This document shows, piece by piece, positions 1-7,353 of a DNA stretch of 27,350 bases. Position 1 is the stretch's first letter; each line of letters starts with the position of its first letter. The translations under genes were made by a program, and so were the position numbers. This DNA comes from JAAAPF01 sp964481035 (lineage in GTDB: Bacteria; Pseudomonadota; Alphaproteobacteria; Geminicoccales; Geminicoccaceae): assembly GCA_964481035.1 (NCBI GenBank), contig CAYZSE010000030.1, positions 1 to 27,350 of the forward strand. The letters run 5' to 3'. The notes beneath the pieces are model-generated. The model had not been told where the DNA came from and did not search any database. It was given only the letters and a program-made list of their open reading frames with translations.

Positions 1-47
1 GGTGCGCAAGACGTTCAACGGAAGGAGTCTTCCGTTGAACTCGCACC
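1..47. repeat. Long two-part inverted repeat (hairpin) upstream of the relaxase stub
   Basis: Bases 13-23 and 30-40 are perfect 11-bp reverse complements (GTTCAACGGAA / TTCCGTTGAAC) around a 6-base loop. An outer arm, 1-6 (GGTGCG), pairs with 42-47 (CGCACC). No T-tract follows on the plus strand. It sits 20 bp before the start of a relaxase N-terminus, where MobF transfer regions commonly carry inverted repeats of oriT. It could equally be a terminator or operator belonging to a gene left of the window. The repeat is seen directly; the oriT reading is inference. Confidence 0.6.
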
Positions 48-66
48 ACTAGGCGGAGACACGGCC

Positions 67-501
67 ATGGTCGCGTCGATCGGGGTGGTGAAGAGCGCCG
101 CCCATGCGAGCACGTACTTCGACAAGGACAACTACTACGCCCGCGGCGACAGCCCCTCGTCCTGGTACGGCAAGGGCGCCGACGCCCTTGGTCTGGACGG
201 CCCGGTCGACCGCAAGGACTTCCAGCGCGTCCTCGAAGGCAAGCTCGGCGAGGACGTCGAGCTGGGCCGCATCCGGGACGGCGCGCGCGAGCACCGCGCC
301 GGTTGGGACGTCACCGTCTCGGCACCCAAGTCGGTGAGCATCATGGCCGAGGTCGCGGGCGACGAGCGCCTGGTCCGCGCGCACGACGAGGCCGTCCGCG
401 CCACCCTCGACAAGCTGGAGCGCGAGCTGATCCCGACGCGTGTCCGCGCCGGCGGCGAAGTTACGCTGGAGAAGACCGGCAGCCTCGTCGCGGCCCTGTT
501 C
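67..501 (+). pseudogene. MobF-family (TrwC/TraI-like) conjugative relaxase, N-terminal fragment
   Basis: The first about 145 residues match the start of TrwC-type relaxases, which nick plasmid or ICE DNA at oriT through active-site tyrosines. Visible are candidate tyrosines Y17 and Y23/Y24 in an STYFDKDNYYARGD context, the GKGA...LGL segment, and the conserved GWDVTVSAPKSVS block at about residues 79-91. The match stops at about F145 (VAALF). In intact relaxases this point leads shortly into the QLHTH metal-binding histidine motif, then the rest of the relaxase domain and a helicase. Here all of that is absent. The frame stays open to 702, but residues after about 146 are arginine-rich and antisense to the neighbouring minus-strand gene. 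The ATG follows a purine-rich GGCGGAG. A remnant of an integrated conjugative or mobilisable element is the likeliest reading; an assembly chimera is the alternative. Confidence 0.8.
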
Positions 502-512
502 CCGAGCGACGA

Positions 513-537
513 GCGCCGCCGGCAGAACCGGCGGCGC
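513..537. terminator. Strong GC hairpin at the relaxase / PEP-CTERM junction
   Basis: A perfect 10-bp inverted repeat (GCGCCGCCGG / CCGGCGGCGC) with a 5-base loop begins 26 bp past the stop codon of the minus-strand gene at 563-1153. It sits just beyond the last recognisable relaxase codon on the plus strand. Neither side has a U-tract, so it would be a non-canonical terminator or transcript-stabilising stem. It also marks the join between the two unrelated sequences. Confidence 0.45.
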
Positions 538-562
538 CGCGCGCGATGGTCGGCGACATGGG

Positions 563-1153
563 TCAGCCGGCGGCAGCGGCCGCACGCCGTCGCCGGCCGG
601 CGACGCCCCCGAGGACGCCGAGGCCGGCGATCATCATCCAAGCGGCCGCCAGCAGCGGCGTCACCACGAAGTTGTCCATACGGACGGAGCCACCGCCACT
701 GAGCGCAAAGGTGATCGTCCTCACGCCGTTGAACTGATTGGAGAAGACGCCAGCGCCCGAGGTTCCACCACCAAAGTTGATTACCTGCGAAGGAGTAGGA
801 TCGTCGTCTTCGGTGACCGTCAGCTTACGCTCAGCCCCCTGCGGGAAATTGTAGGAAAAGCTCAGCAAGTCGAACTCCACACCGTCGGAGGTCCTCTCCA
901 TTTCGATCGAAGGTTCAGTTCCAGTGTTGATAAAGAGGCAGGCGCCGCCGCTTCCGTTGGGGGGACATTGGCTGGTCAGTCTGTTTCCGGGGGTAAACCT
1001 GAATCCTTTCTCGGTGTAGGATGGAGCGAGCCCGCCCTTATTGCCGAAGTCGATCGTGAACGCCACCCAAGCCGGCTGCGCGAGGATCAGCCCGCCGACG
1101 ACCCCGGCGGCCGTCGCCGCACCCGCGAACCAACGCTTCATCCCAACAGCCAT
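563..1153 (-). CDS. Secreted protein with PEP-CTERM-like sorting tail
   Basis: This is a 196-residue predicted exported protein. The ATG at 1153 is preceded by GAGGGGG about 10 bases upstream, so it is preferred over longer in-frame starts. Residues 1-30 form a signal peptide (MKRW basic start, hydrophobic stretch, AQPAWVA). The mature part has an FxFTPGN-type beta-rich segment common in PEP-CTERM proteins, and two cysteines. The C-terminus is a sorting-type tail: TPLLAAAW, a short hydrophobic helix, then an RRRR cluster. The canonical alphaproteobacterial signal is VPLPAA, so the second proline is replaced by leucine. Such proteins are normally processed by an exosortase and linked to exopolysaccharide or biofilm production. 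No exosortase is in the window. The body of the protein gives no enzymatic clue. It faces the relaxase stub tail to tail. Confidence 0.75.
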   Translation of the reverse strand: MAVGMKRWFAGAATAAGVVGGLILAQPAWVAFTIDFGNKGGLAPSYTEKGFRFTPGNRLTSQCPPNGSGGACLFINTGTEPSIEMERTSDGVEFDLLSFSYNFPQGAERKLTVTEDDDPTPSQVINFGGGTSGAGVFSNQFNGVRTITFALSGGGSVRMDNFVVTPLLAAAWMMIAGLGVLGGVAGRRRRAAAAAG

Positions 1154-1717
1154 CGTCGTGTCCCCCTCGGTGCGGCGGCGATGCCCCGCTTCACGATCCG
1201 GCGCGGCGAAAAATCCACGCTTCATGAATTGGACATCTCGGGGCGGCCGCGCTGGCAAGGGCGTTGTTGTCGTCGACGCTAAAGTGAAGCTTCTATGAAC
1301 ATCATAAGGGGTCCTCGATTTCCCGAGAGCCCCACATTTCAAGCAGAGCGCAGGGGTTTACTTAACGTTGAAGTTGAAAACTCGCAGTCAATGTTGTTGG
1401 GCGACATTCACCCCAGGGTTTGGAGTGGCGCCGGTCGCGGCCGGCGGCGCTCGTTCCCGTCGGTGGCGGCGGGATCAGGCGCGCCGGCGCAGCCCAGCGA
1501 GGCCGCCGACGCCCGCGGCGAGCCCATCTCGCCGTGTCGCCGATGCGACCATGCGCGGCAGCCACACCCGAAAAAGGTAACCCTCCGGCGAGGGCCGTCT
1601 TTTTGGGGTGAGCGCTGGGTGAGAGCCTGCGCTCATGACTGCGGATAGGTCGCCGGGCCGGTCCGCGCTATTGTGCACCGCAGCAGAAATGTCTGGCTCG
1701 ATTTCATGGAGGACCGC
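1154..1717. other. Intergenic region without a convincing gene
   Basis: About 560 bp separate the divergent PEP-CTERM-like and patatin genes. Several short frames exist on both strands, but they are arginine/proline-rich, lack ribosome binding sites and resemble no family I recognise. The stretch at about 1270-1400 is less GC-rich than the flanks and could hold the divergent promoters. No -35/-10 pair stands out. Confidence 0.5.
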
Positions 1718-2800
1718 ATGGCCGGCAGCAGCACGGAGCGCAAAGTCGTCGACCTCGCCCTTCAGGGCGGCGGGTCGCACGGCGCCCTGACCTGGGGCGT
1801 GCTCGATCGCCTGCTCGAGGACGACCGCATCCAGATCTCCGCGCTGAGTGGGACCAGCGCGGGCGCCATGAACGCCGTGGTGCTCGCCGACGGCCTGGAG
1901 CGCGGCGGCCGGGCCGGCGCCCGCGCCGCGCTCGAGGCGTTCTGGAAGGCGGTCAGCGACGCCGCCCGCTTCTCGCCGATCCAGCGCTCCATCTGGAACC
2001 GCCTCACCAACAACTACAGCCTCGACAACTCACCCGCCTTCCTCTTATTCGACCAGTTGTCGCGCATGTTCTCGCCCTACCAGCTCAATCCGTTCGACAT
2101 CAATCCCCTGCGAGATCTCGTATCCAAACAAATTAACTTTGACAACGTCAATAATTGCTCGGCCGTCAAGGTCTTCATCACCGCAACCAACGTGCGCACC
2201 GGTCGCGCCAAGATCTTCGCGCAGCCTCAGGTTTCAGTCGATACCGTGATGGCTTCGGCGTGTCTGCCCTTTATGTTCAAGGCCGTCGAGATCGACGGCG
2301 AGGCTTATTGGGACGGCGGCTATATCGGCAATCCAGCACTGTTTCCTCTGGTCAACGACAAAGCAACACGAGATCTCATCGTTGTCCAGATCAATCCGCT
2401 TGTGCGCCGGGAACTGCCGAGCAGCGGGCGCGCCATCATCAATCGGCTCAACGAGATCACCTTCAACTCGAGCCTGTTGAAGGAGTTGCGGGCGATCGAG
2501 CTGCTGCACGAGCTGTTGGAGACGGAGAATCTGGAGAGCGAGCGCTACCGCAGCATGTACATCCACCTGATCCATGCGCACGAGGAGGTCCAGCATCTCG
2601 ACGCATCGAGCAAGCAGAACGCGGAGTGGCCTTATCTGAATGTCTTGAAGAACCACGGGCGCGGCTGGGCCGAGCACTTCCTCACCGAGCATTTCGACGA
2701 TCTCGGGGTGCGCAGCACCCTCGACCTGCGCCGCCTCTTCGCCGACAGCTTTCAGCCGCCGCACCTGGAAGAGGTGAGCACCTCGAGCGCCGCGGAGTAG
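1718..2800 (+). CDS. Patatin-like phospholipase family protein
   Basis: This is a 360-residue cytoplasmic-type serine hydrolase of the patatin family. The catalytic set is present: glycine-rich oxyanion loop LQGGGSHGAL at residues 15-24, nucleophile elbow GTSAG with Ser47, and the catalytic Asp199 in a DGG motif (YWDGGYIGNP). The C-terminal third resembles the DUF3734-type extension of proteobacterial patatins. The start is set by GGAGG at 1708-1712, five bases before the ATG; in-frame starts further upstream (GTG 1673, ATG 1706) have no such site. A GntP permease starts 4 bp after the stop, so the two are probably co-transcribed. In several Proteobacteria a patatin of this type lies beside 3-hydroxybutyrate genes, suggesting lipid or polyhydroxybutyrate turnover. 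That role is inference; the fold and active site are clear. Confidence 0.9.
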   Translation: MAGSSTERKVVDLALQGGGSHGALTWGVLDRLLEDDRIQISALSGTSAGAMNAVVLADGLERGGRAGARAALEAFWKAVSDAARFSPIQRSIWNRLTNNYSLDNSPAFLLFDQLSRMFSPYQLNPFDINPLRDLVSKQINFDNVNNCSAVKVFITATNVRTGRAKIFAQPQVSVDTVMASACLPFMFKAVEIDGEAYWDGGYIGNPALFPLVNDKATRDLIVVQINPLVRRELPSSGRAIINRLNEITFNSSLLKELRAIELLHELLETENLESERYRSMYIHLIHAHEEVQHLDASSKQNAEWPYLNVLKNHGRGWAEHFLTEHFDDLGVRSTLDLRRLFADSFQPPHLEEVSTSSAAE

Positions 2801-2803
2801 GCC

Positions 2804-4249
2804 ATGTACGGCATCGTCGTCATCCTCGTCGTCCTCGCCGCGCTGATCTACCTCGCGTTTCGCGGCGTGAGCCTGTTGATCCTGGCGCCGGGCCTCGCCA
2901 CGCTCGCGGTCATCGCGACGATGGACGGGCCGATTCTCGCCACCTACACGCAGATCTTCATGGCCTCGGCCGGCAACTTCATCATCCAGTTCTTCCCGGT
3001 GTTCCTGCTGGGCGCCATCTTCGGCAAGCTCATGGAGGATTCGGGCAGCGCCGAGGTGATGGCCAACGCCATCATCAAGGCGCTGGGCCAGGACCGAGCG
3101 ATCCTCGCCGTCGTCTTGTCCTGCGCGGTGATGACCTACGGCGGCGTCTCGCTGTTCGTCGTCGCCTTTGCCGTCTACCCGATCGCCGCCTCGCTGTTCC
3201 GCCGTGCCGACATCCCCAAGCGGCTGATCCCGGCGACGATCGCCTTGGGCGCGTTCAGCTTCACGATGACGGCGCTGCCCGGCACGCCCGCCATCCAGAA
3301 CGCGATCCCGATGCCGTTCTTCGGCACCTCGCCCTTCGCCGCGCCCGGCCTCGGCATCATCACCGCGGCGGTGATGTTCCTTCTCGGCATGTGGTGGCTC
3401 ACCTACCGCGCCCGAACGCTGGCGCACGAAGGGTACGGCGTCCACGAGGAAGCGGCGCCGCGGGCCGACAAGGACCTGCGCGAGCGCGCGGCCGGCGAAG
3501 GGTTCGACCTCTTGGAGATCGAGGCCGACGAGCCGCCGGTCGAGCTGCCCGACCCGTTCGTCGCCATCTTCCCGCTCGTTCTCGTGGTCGCGCTGAACCT
3601 GCTCTTCACCTTCGTCATCATCCCGCAGCTCGACACCTCCTTTCTGGCCGAGCCCGAGTTCGGCGCGACGACGCTCGAGCAGGTCCGGGGCATCTGGGCC
3701 GTCATCGCCGCGCTCGTGATCTCGATCCTCGTCGTCATCGCGCTCAATTGGCAGCGGCTGGGCGCGCTCAAGCAAACGGTCGACGACGGCGCCAACGCCT
3801 CGCTCCTGCCGATCTTCAACACGGCCAGCCTCGTCGGCTTCGGCGCCGTCATCGCCTCGCTCACGGCGTTCACGCTGATCCGTGACGGCGTGCTCGGGCT
3901 CGGCGGCGACAACCCGCTGATCTCGCTCGCCATCGCCACCAACGTGCTGGCCGGCATGACCGGCTCCGCCTCGGGCGGCATGAGCATCGCGCTCTCGACC
4001 CTCGGCGACACCTATCTCGCCATGGCCGAGGCGCAGGGCATCAGCCCCGACCTCCTGCACCGCGTCGCGGCCGTCGCCACCGGTGGGCTCGACACCCTGC
4101 CGCACAACGGCGCCGTCATCACGCTCCTCGCCATCTGCGGGCTGACCCACCGCCAGGCCTATTTCGACCTCGCCATGGCGGCGATGCTGATGCCGTTCAT
4201 CGCGCTGATCGTGCTGATCACGCTCGGCACGGTCTTCGGCAGCTTTTGA
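2804..4249 (+). CDS. GntP-family gluconate/3-hydroxybutyrate-type permease
   Basis: This is a 481-residue polytopic inner-membrane protein with about 12 hydrophobic segments. It resembles the GntP family of proton-coupled uptake carriers for organic acids (gluconate, and D-3-hydroxybutyrate in some bacteria). Family-like features are the start MYGIVVILVVL, the segment QFFPVFLLGAIFGKLMEDSG at about residues 64-83, the TYGGVSLFVV stretch, ALPGTPAIQN, and a C-terminal glycine/serine-rich MTGSASGGMS loop followed by HNGAVI. A hydrophilic acidic loop at about residues 206-245 lies between the two halves. GGAG at 2794-2797 is six bases before the ATG and lies within the end of the patatin gene, so translation is probably coupled. 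Substrate cannot be read from the sequence; the patatin partner favours a hydroxy-acid such as 3-hydroxybutyrate. Confidence 0.88.
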   Translation: MYGIVVILVVLAALIYLAFRGVSLLILAPGLATLAVIATMDGPILATYTQIFMASAGNFIIQFFPVFLLGAIFGKLMEDSGSAEVMANAIIKALGQDRAILAVVLSCAVMTYGGVSLFVVAFAVYPIAASLFRRADIPKRLIPATIALGAFSFTMTALPGTPAIQNAIPMPFFGTSPFAAPGLGIITAAVMFLLGMWWLTYRARTLAHEGYGVHEEAAPRADKDLRERAAGEGFDLLEIEADEPPVELPDPFVAIFPLVLVVALNLLFTFVIIPQLDTSFLAEPEFGATTLEQVRGIWAVIAALVISILVVIALNWQRLGALKQTVDDGANASLLPIFNTASLVGFGAVIASLTAFTLIRDGVLGLGGDNPLISLAIATNVLAGMTGSASGGMSIALSTLGDTYLAMAEAQGISPDLLHRVAAVATGGLDTLPHNGAVITLLAICGLTHRQAYFDLAMAAMLMPFIALIVLITLGTVFGSF

Positions 4250-4265
4250 GCCGCGCGCCGGTCGA

Positions 4266-4282
4266 ACCGCCGCGCCGGCGGT
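4266..4282. terminator. Small GC hairpin between convergent genes
   Basis: ACCGCC / GGCGGT with a 5-base loop lies in the 69-bp gap between the convergent permease and nudC genes. There is no T-tract on either side. A shared weak terminator is possible but unproven. Confidence 0.25.
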
Positions 4283-4318
4283 GAACCTGGCGGGGGCGGC
4301 CCGGTGCGGCCGGCGCTC

Positions 4319-5209
4319 TCAGCCCCCGTAGAGCCAGCTTTCGACGAGATAGCGGGCGATGCTGTCGGGGCGCGGCAGGCTGATCGGGCGACGCTCGGGA
4401 TCCTCGAGCTCGGCGCGGTGAAACCAGCGGGCGTCGGCGAGCTCGTCCTCGTCGATCGCGAGCGCGCGGTCGTGAGCGGCGGCGTGAAAGCCGACCATCA
4501 GCGACTGCGGGAACGGCCAAGGCTGCGACGAGCCGTAGCGCATCGAGGCGAGCGTCACGCCGGCTTCCTCGAAGATCTCGCGCCGCACGGTGTCCTCCAA
4601 GCTCTCCCCCGGCTCGACGAAGCCGGCGAGCGTCGAGTACATGCCCGCGGGAAAGCGTGGCGAGCGGCCCAGGAGGCAGTGGTCCTCATGGTGCACCAGG
4701 ACGATGACCGCCGGATCGGTTCGCGGGAAGACGATGCGCGCGCAGCGCGTGCACGACCGGGCATGACCACCCTCGCCGACCTCCGTCGGCGCACCGCAGC
4801 ACGAGCAGAAGCCGTGCGTGCCGTGCCAGTGGGCGAGCGCGCGGGCGTAAGCGGCGAGGCCCGCTTCCACCGCCGGCAGCCGTGGCCCGATCTCGCGCAC
4901 GTCGACGGCGCGGGTCGCGAGGGGATGCTCGGCCGCGAGGCTGAGCGCGAAGATCGCGCGGCCGTGGTGCTCGCCGAGGAACGGGGCGTCGTCGGGCACC
5001 GCGTCGGCCAGCTCGGCGAGCTCGGGCATGTGCAGGCGCGCCGTGCCATCCTCGTCGACGACGGCCTTGAGGTCGCACAGAAGCACCAGGCGCGAGCGCG
5101 GATCGCGCCGCTTGGCCGCGAGCCAGCCCGCATCCTTGCGCCGTGGGGCGGCGCGGTCGAGACCGGCACCGGCATAGCGGTGGGGCGGCGGGTTGGTGAC
5201 GCGGTGCAT
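4319..5209 (-). CDS. nudC: NAD(+) diphosphatase / NADH pyrophosphatase NudC
   Basis: This 296-residue Nudix hydrolase cleaves NADH/NAD+ to NMN(H) and AMP; family members also remove NAD caps from RNA 5' ends. The layout is the full NudC one. It has an N-terminal beta-rich domain (about 1-125), a zinc ribbon with C135-x-x-C138 and C153-x-x-C156, and a complete Nudix box at residues 196-218 (G196, E202, R210-E211, E214-E215, G217). It also has the NudC signature SQPWPFP at 228-234. The zinc residues and Nudix glutamates are all intact, so it should be active. The ATG at 5209 has only a weak upstream purine stretch. It is divergent from the SRP RNA/dnaX block, with about 50 bp between them. Confidence 0.95.
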   Translation of the reverse strand: MHRVTNPPPHRYAGAGLDRAAPRRKDAGWLAAKRRDPRSRLVLLCDLKAVVDEDGTARLHMPELAELADAVPDDAPFLGEHHGRAIFALSLAAEHPLATRAVDVREIGPRLPAVEAGLAAYARALAHWHGTHGFCSCCGAPTEVGEGGHARSCTRCARIVFPRTDPAVIVLVHHEDHCLLGRSPRFPAGMYSTLAGFVEPGESLEDTVRREIFEEAGVTLASMRYGSSQPWPFPQSLMVGFHAAAHDRALAIDEDELADARWFHRAELEDPERRPISLPRPDSIARYLVESWLYGG

Positions 5210-5229
5210 GATTTCGCCAACCTGCCACC

Positions 5230-5258
5230 TTGCGGAGCCGGGTAGAAGACCCGATTAT
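5230..5258 (+). promoter_or_regulatory. Candidate promoter of the SRP RNA gene
   Basis: TTGCGG at 5230-5235 and GATTAT at 5253-5258 are spaced 17 bases apart and end just before the predicted RNA 5' end. The spacer contains a short CGGGT/ACCCG inverted repeat. Position and spacing support a housekeeping-sigma promoter; the match is only moderate. Confidence 0.4.
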
Positions 5259-5260
5259 GA

Positions 5261-5352
5261 TGGCAGGAGGGCTGGCGCGGACGGATCCCTCGCCAACCCG
5301 GTCAGGTCCGGAAGGAAGCAGCCGTAACGAGTTTCGATCCGGGTCGCTGCCA
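5261..5352 (+). ncRNA. ffs: Signal recognition particle RNA, bacterial small (4.5S-like) type
   Basis: The universally conserved SRP core is present at 5300-5323: GGTCAGGTCCGG, then the GGAA-type tetraloop region and AGCAGCC. It forms the apical hairpin that binds Ffh. The ends pair: TGGCAG at 5261-5266 with CTGCCA at 5347-5352, giving a single hairpin of about 92 nt without an Alu domain. The RNA works with Ffh and FtsY in co-translational targeting of membrane proteins. Placement immediately upstream of dnaX is a known arrangement in Alphaproteobacteria. Exact ends are estimated from pairing. Confidence 0.93.
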
Positions 5353-5403
5353 GTTCTCCGCCCCTCGCGGCCACCGCCCTCTCCGCAACAGCCGAGCCCG
5401 CCC

Positions 5404-7032
5404 GTGACCGCCGAGTCCCAGCCCTACCGCGTTCTCGCCAGGGCCTACCGACCGCGCCGCCTCGGTGAGCTGGTCGGCCAGGAGGCGCTCGTCCAGGCGC
5501 TCACCCACGCCTTCGCCGCCGGCCGGATCGCCCAAGCGTATCTGCTGACGGGCATCCGCGGGACCGGCAAGACGACGACGGCGAGGCTCATCGCCAAATG
5601 CCTCAACTGCGTCGGTCCCGACGGCACGGGCGGCGTCACCCCCGAGCCCTGCAACGAATGCGAGCCCTGCCGGGCCATCGCCGAGGGGCGGCACATGGAC
5701 GTGCTGGAGATCGACGCCGCGACCAACACCGGCATCGACCACATCCGTGAGCTCGTCGACAACGCTCGCTACGCGCCCGCCGACGCCCGCTACAAGGTCT
5801 ACATCGTCGACGAGGTGCACATGCTGAGCACCCAGTCGTTCAATGGCCTGTTGAAGACGCTGGAGGAGCCGCCGCCGCACGCGCGGTTCATCCTGGCGAC
5901 CACCGAGGTCCGCAAGATCCCGGTCACGGTGCTGTCGCGCTGCCAGCGCTACGACCTGCGCCGGATCGAGCGGACGATGGTCGAGGCGCACCTCGCCGAG
6001 GTGGTCAGGGCGGAGCGCGCCGAGGCCGCGCCCGCAGCCCTGGAGCTGCTCGCCCGGCTCGGCGGCGGCTCGATGCGCGACTCGCTCTCGCTCCTGGACC
6101 AGGCGATCACCCACGGCGGCGGCCGCGTCACACTCGAGGGCGTCCAGGCGATGGTCGGCCTCGTCGACCGTTCCCGCGTCGAGCAGCTTCTCAGCCACGT
6201 CGCCGAGGGCGAGCCGGCGGCGGCGCTCGCGCTCTTCGGCGAAATCATGGCCGCTGGCGGCGAGCCGCGGCTGGTGGTGGAGGACCTGCTCGCGCTCTGC
6301 CATGAGCTCACCCACGCGAAGGTGACCGGCGGTCCGGGCCAGCAGCGGCCGCTCGCCGAGCGCGTCGGGCTCGCCACGCTGGCCCGAGCGTGGCAGGTTC
6401 TCTTGAAGGGCCTCGACGAGGTGGGTCAAGCGCCCGACGCGATGGCCGCCGCCGAGATGCTCCTGGTCCGGCTCGCCTGCATGGGCGACCTGCCCTCGCC
6501 CGCCGACCTGCTTCGTCGTCTCGACGCCCGGGCCCACGGCCAGCCCCCCGCCGCGCCGTCCGCGCCGCCGCCGAGCGCCGCGCCGCGCGCCCATGCGTCA
6601 CCGCCGGCCACCGCCTCCCTGCCGCCGATGCCGGGCGATCTCGGCGCGGTCGTGGCGCTGTTGCGCGGTGGTGGCGAGCCGATGCTGGCGGCGCTCGTCC
6701 ATGCCAGCGCCCGGCTCGCCTCGATCGAGCCCGGACGGCTGCGCTTGAGCTGGCTGCCCGGCGCGCCGGCGGACGCCAACGGCCGTCTCGCAGCCGCGCT
6801 GCACCGGCTCACCGGGCGCCGTTGGGGCGTCGACGACGTGTCCTCCGACGCGCCGACGCTCGCCGAGCTCGCCGAGGCCCAGCGGCGCGAGCGCCTGCGC
6901 GTCGCCGCCGGCTGGCCGCAGGTGCGCGCCGTGCTTGACAAGCTCCCCGGCGCCACCATCGTCGCCGTCGAGACGCGGACGGAGGCCTCCGACGCCGCGC
7001 CGCCACGCCAGGAAGGGTCGCTTCGCCCATGA
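5404..7032 (+). CDS. dnaX: DNA polymerase III subunit gamma/tau
   Basis: This is a 542-residue clamp-loader ATPase. A GTG at 5404 is chosen because recognisable homology (QPYRVLARAYRPRRL) begins right after it, and because upstream in-frame codons lie inside the SRP RNA. Visible are Walker A GIRGTGKTTT (K56), a zinc module with C69, C83, C86 and C89, Walker B VDEVHM (D136-E137), the SRC sensor/arginine-finger motif near residue 180, and the GGSMRDSLSLLDQ segment. A Pro/Ala-rich linker at about 375-410 leads to a C-terminal domain, as in full tau. No obvious slippery A-run for gamma production was noticed. Its stop overlaps the next start (ATGA), so translation is coupled to the YbaB gene. Confidence 0.97.
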   Translation: MTAESQPYRVLARAYRPRRLGELVGQEALVQALTHAFAAGRIAQAYLLTGIRGTGKTTTARLIAKCLNCVGPDGTGGVTPEPCNECEPCRAIAEGRHMDVLEIDAATNTGIDHIRELVDNARYAPADARYKVYIVDEVHMLSTQSFNGLLKTLEEPPPHARFILATTEVRKIPVTVLSRCQRYDLRRIERTMVEAHLAEVVRAERAEAAPAALELLARLGGGSMRDSLSLLDQAITHGGGRVTLEGVQAMVGLVDRSRVEQLLSHVAEGEPAAALALFGEIMAAGGEPRLVVEDLLALCHELTHAKVTGGPGQQRPLAERVGLATLARAWQVLLKGLDEVGQAPDAMAAAEMLLVRLACMGDLPSPADLLRRLDARAHGQPPAAPSAPPPSAAPRAHASPPATASLPPMPGDLGAVVALLRGGGEPMLAALVHASARLASIEPGRLRLSWLPGAPADANGRLAAALHRLTGRRWGVDDVSSDAPTLAELAEAQRRERLRVAAGWPQVRAVLDKLPGATIVAVETRTEASDAAPPRQEGSLRP

Positions 7033-7352
7033 AGAACATCGGCAACATGCTCAAGCAAGCGCAGCAGATGCAGGCCAAGATGGCCGAGATGCAGGAGCGT
7101 CTCGCGAGCCTAGAGGTGGAAGGCGGCGCCGGCGCGGGCCTCGTCGCCGTCACCATCACGGGCAAGGGTGACGTCAAGCGGGTCAAGATCGACAAGTCGC
7201 TGGTCGACCCGGAGGAGGTCGAGGTGCTCGAGGACCTGGTCGTCGCCGCCATCGCCGACGCCAAGGCGAAGACCGACACGATGATGCAGGAGGAGATGGC
7301 CAAGCTGACCGGCGGGATGCCCCTGCCGCCGGGGATGAAGCTGCCGTTTTGA
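7029..7352 (+). CDS. YbaB/EbfC family nucleoid-associated protein
   Basis: This is a 107-residue YbaB/EbfC protein, a small dimeric DNA-binding and nucleoid-associated family. It has a charged N-terminal helix (MLKQAQQMQAKMAEMQERLA), a central beta sheet (VAVTITGKGDVKRVKIDKSL) and a C-terminal helix with a Gly/Pro-rich tail (GGMPLPPGMKLPF). The ATG overlaps the dnaX stop by 4 bases, and recR follows within 2 bp. The dnaX-ybaB-recR order is conserved across many bacteria and links it to replication and repair. Confidence 0.95.
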   Translation: MKNIGNMLKQAQQMQAKMAEMQERLASLEVEGGAGAGLVAVTITGKGDVKRVKIDKSLVDPEEVEVLEDLVVAAIADAKAKTDTMMQEEMAKLTGGMPLPPGMKLPF

Positions 7353-7353
7353 G

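Noticed and set aside
440..1282. Plus-strand 280-residue frame across the PEP-CTERM gene
   Set aside because: It has no recognisable domain; the opposing minus-strand frame has a signal peptide, a sorting tail and a ribosome binding site.
1475..1560. Minus-strand GLAAGVGGLAGLRRRA ending that resembles a second PEP-CTERM tail
   Set aside because: The residues before it are charged rather than hydrophobic, and no upstream secreted body or ribosome binding site is visible. It could be a decayed remnant but is not supported.
2155..4150. Long alternative open frames on both strands over the patatin and GntP genes
   Set aside because: They are Arg/Gly/Asp-rich shadow translations typical of high-GC DNA, and the overlapping patatin and GntP frames carry clear family motifs.
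5239..5253. CGGGT/ACCCG inverted repeat before the SRP RNA
   Set aside because: It is only 5 bp long, lies inside the promoter spacer, and is not distinctive enough to call an operator or terminator.
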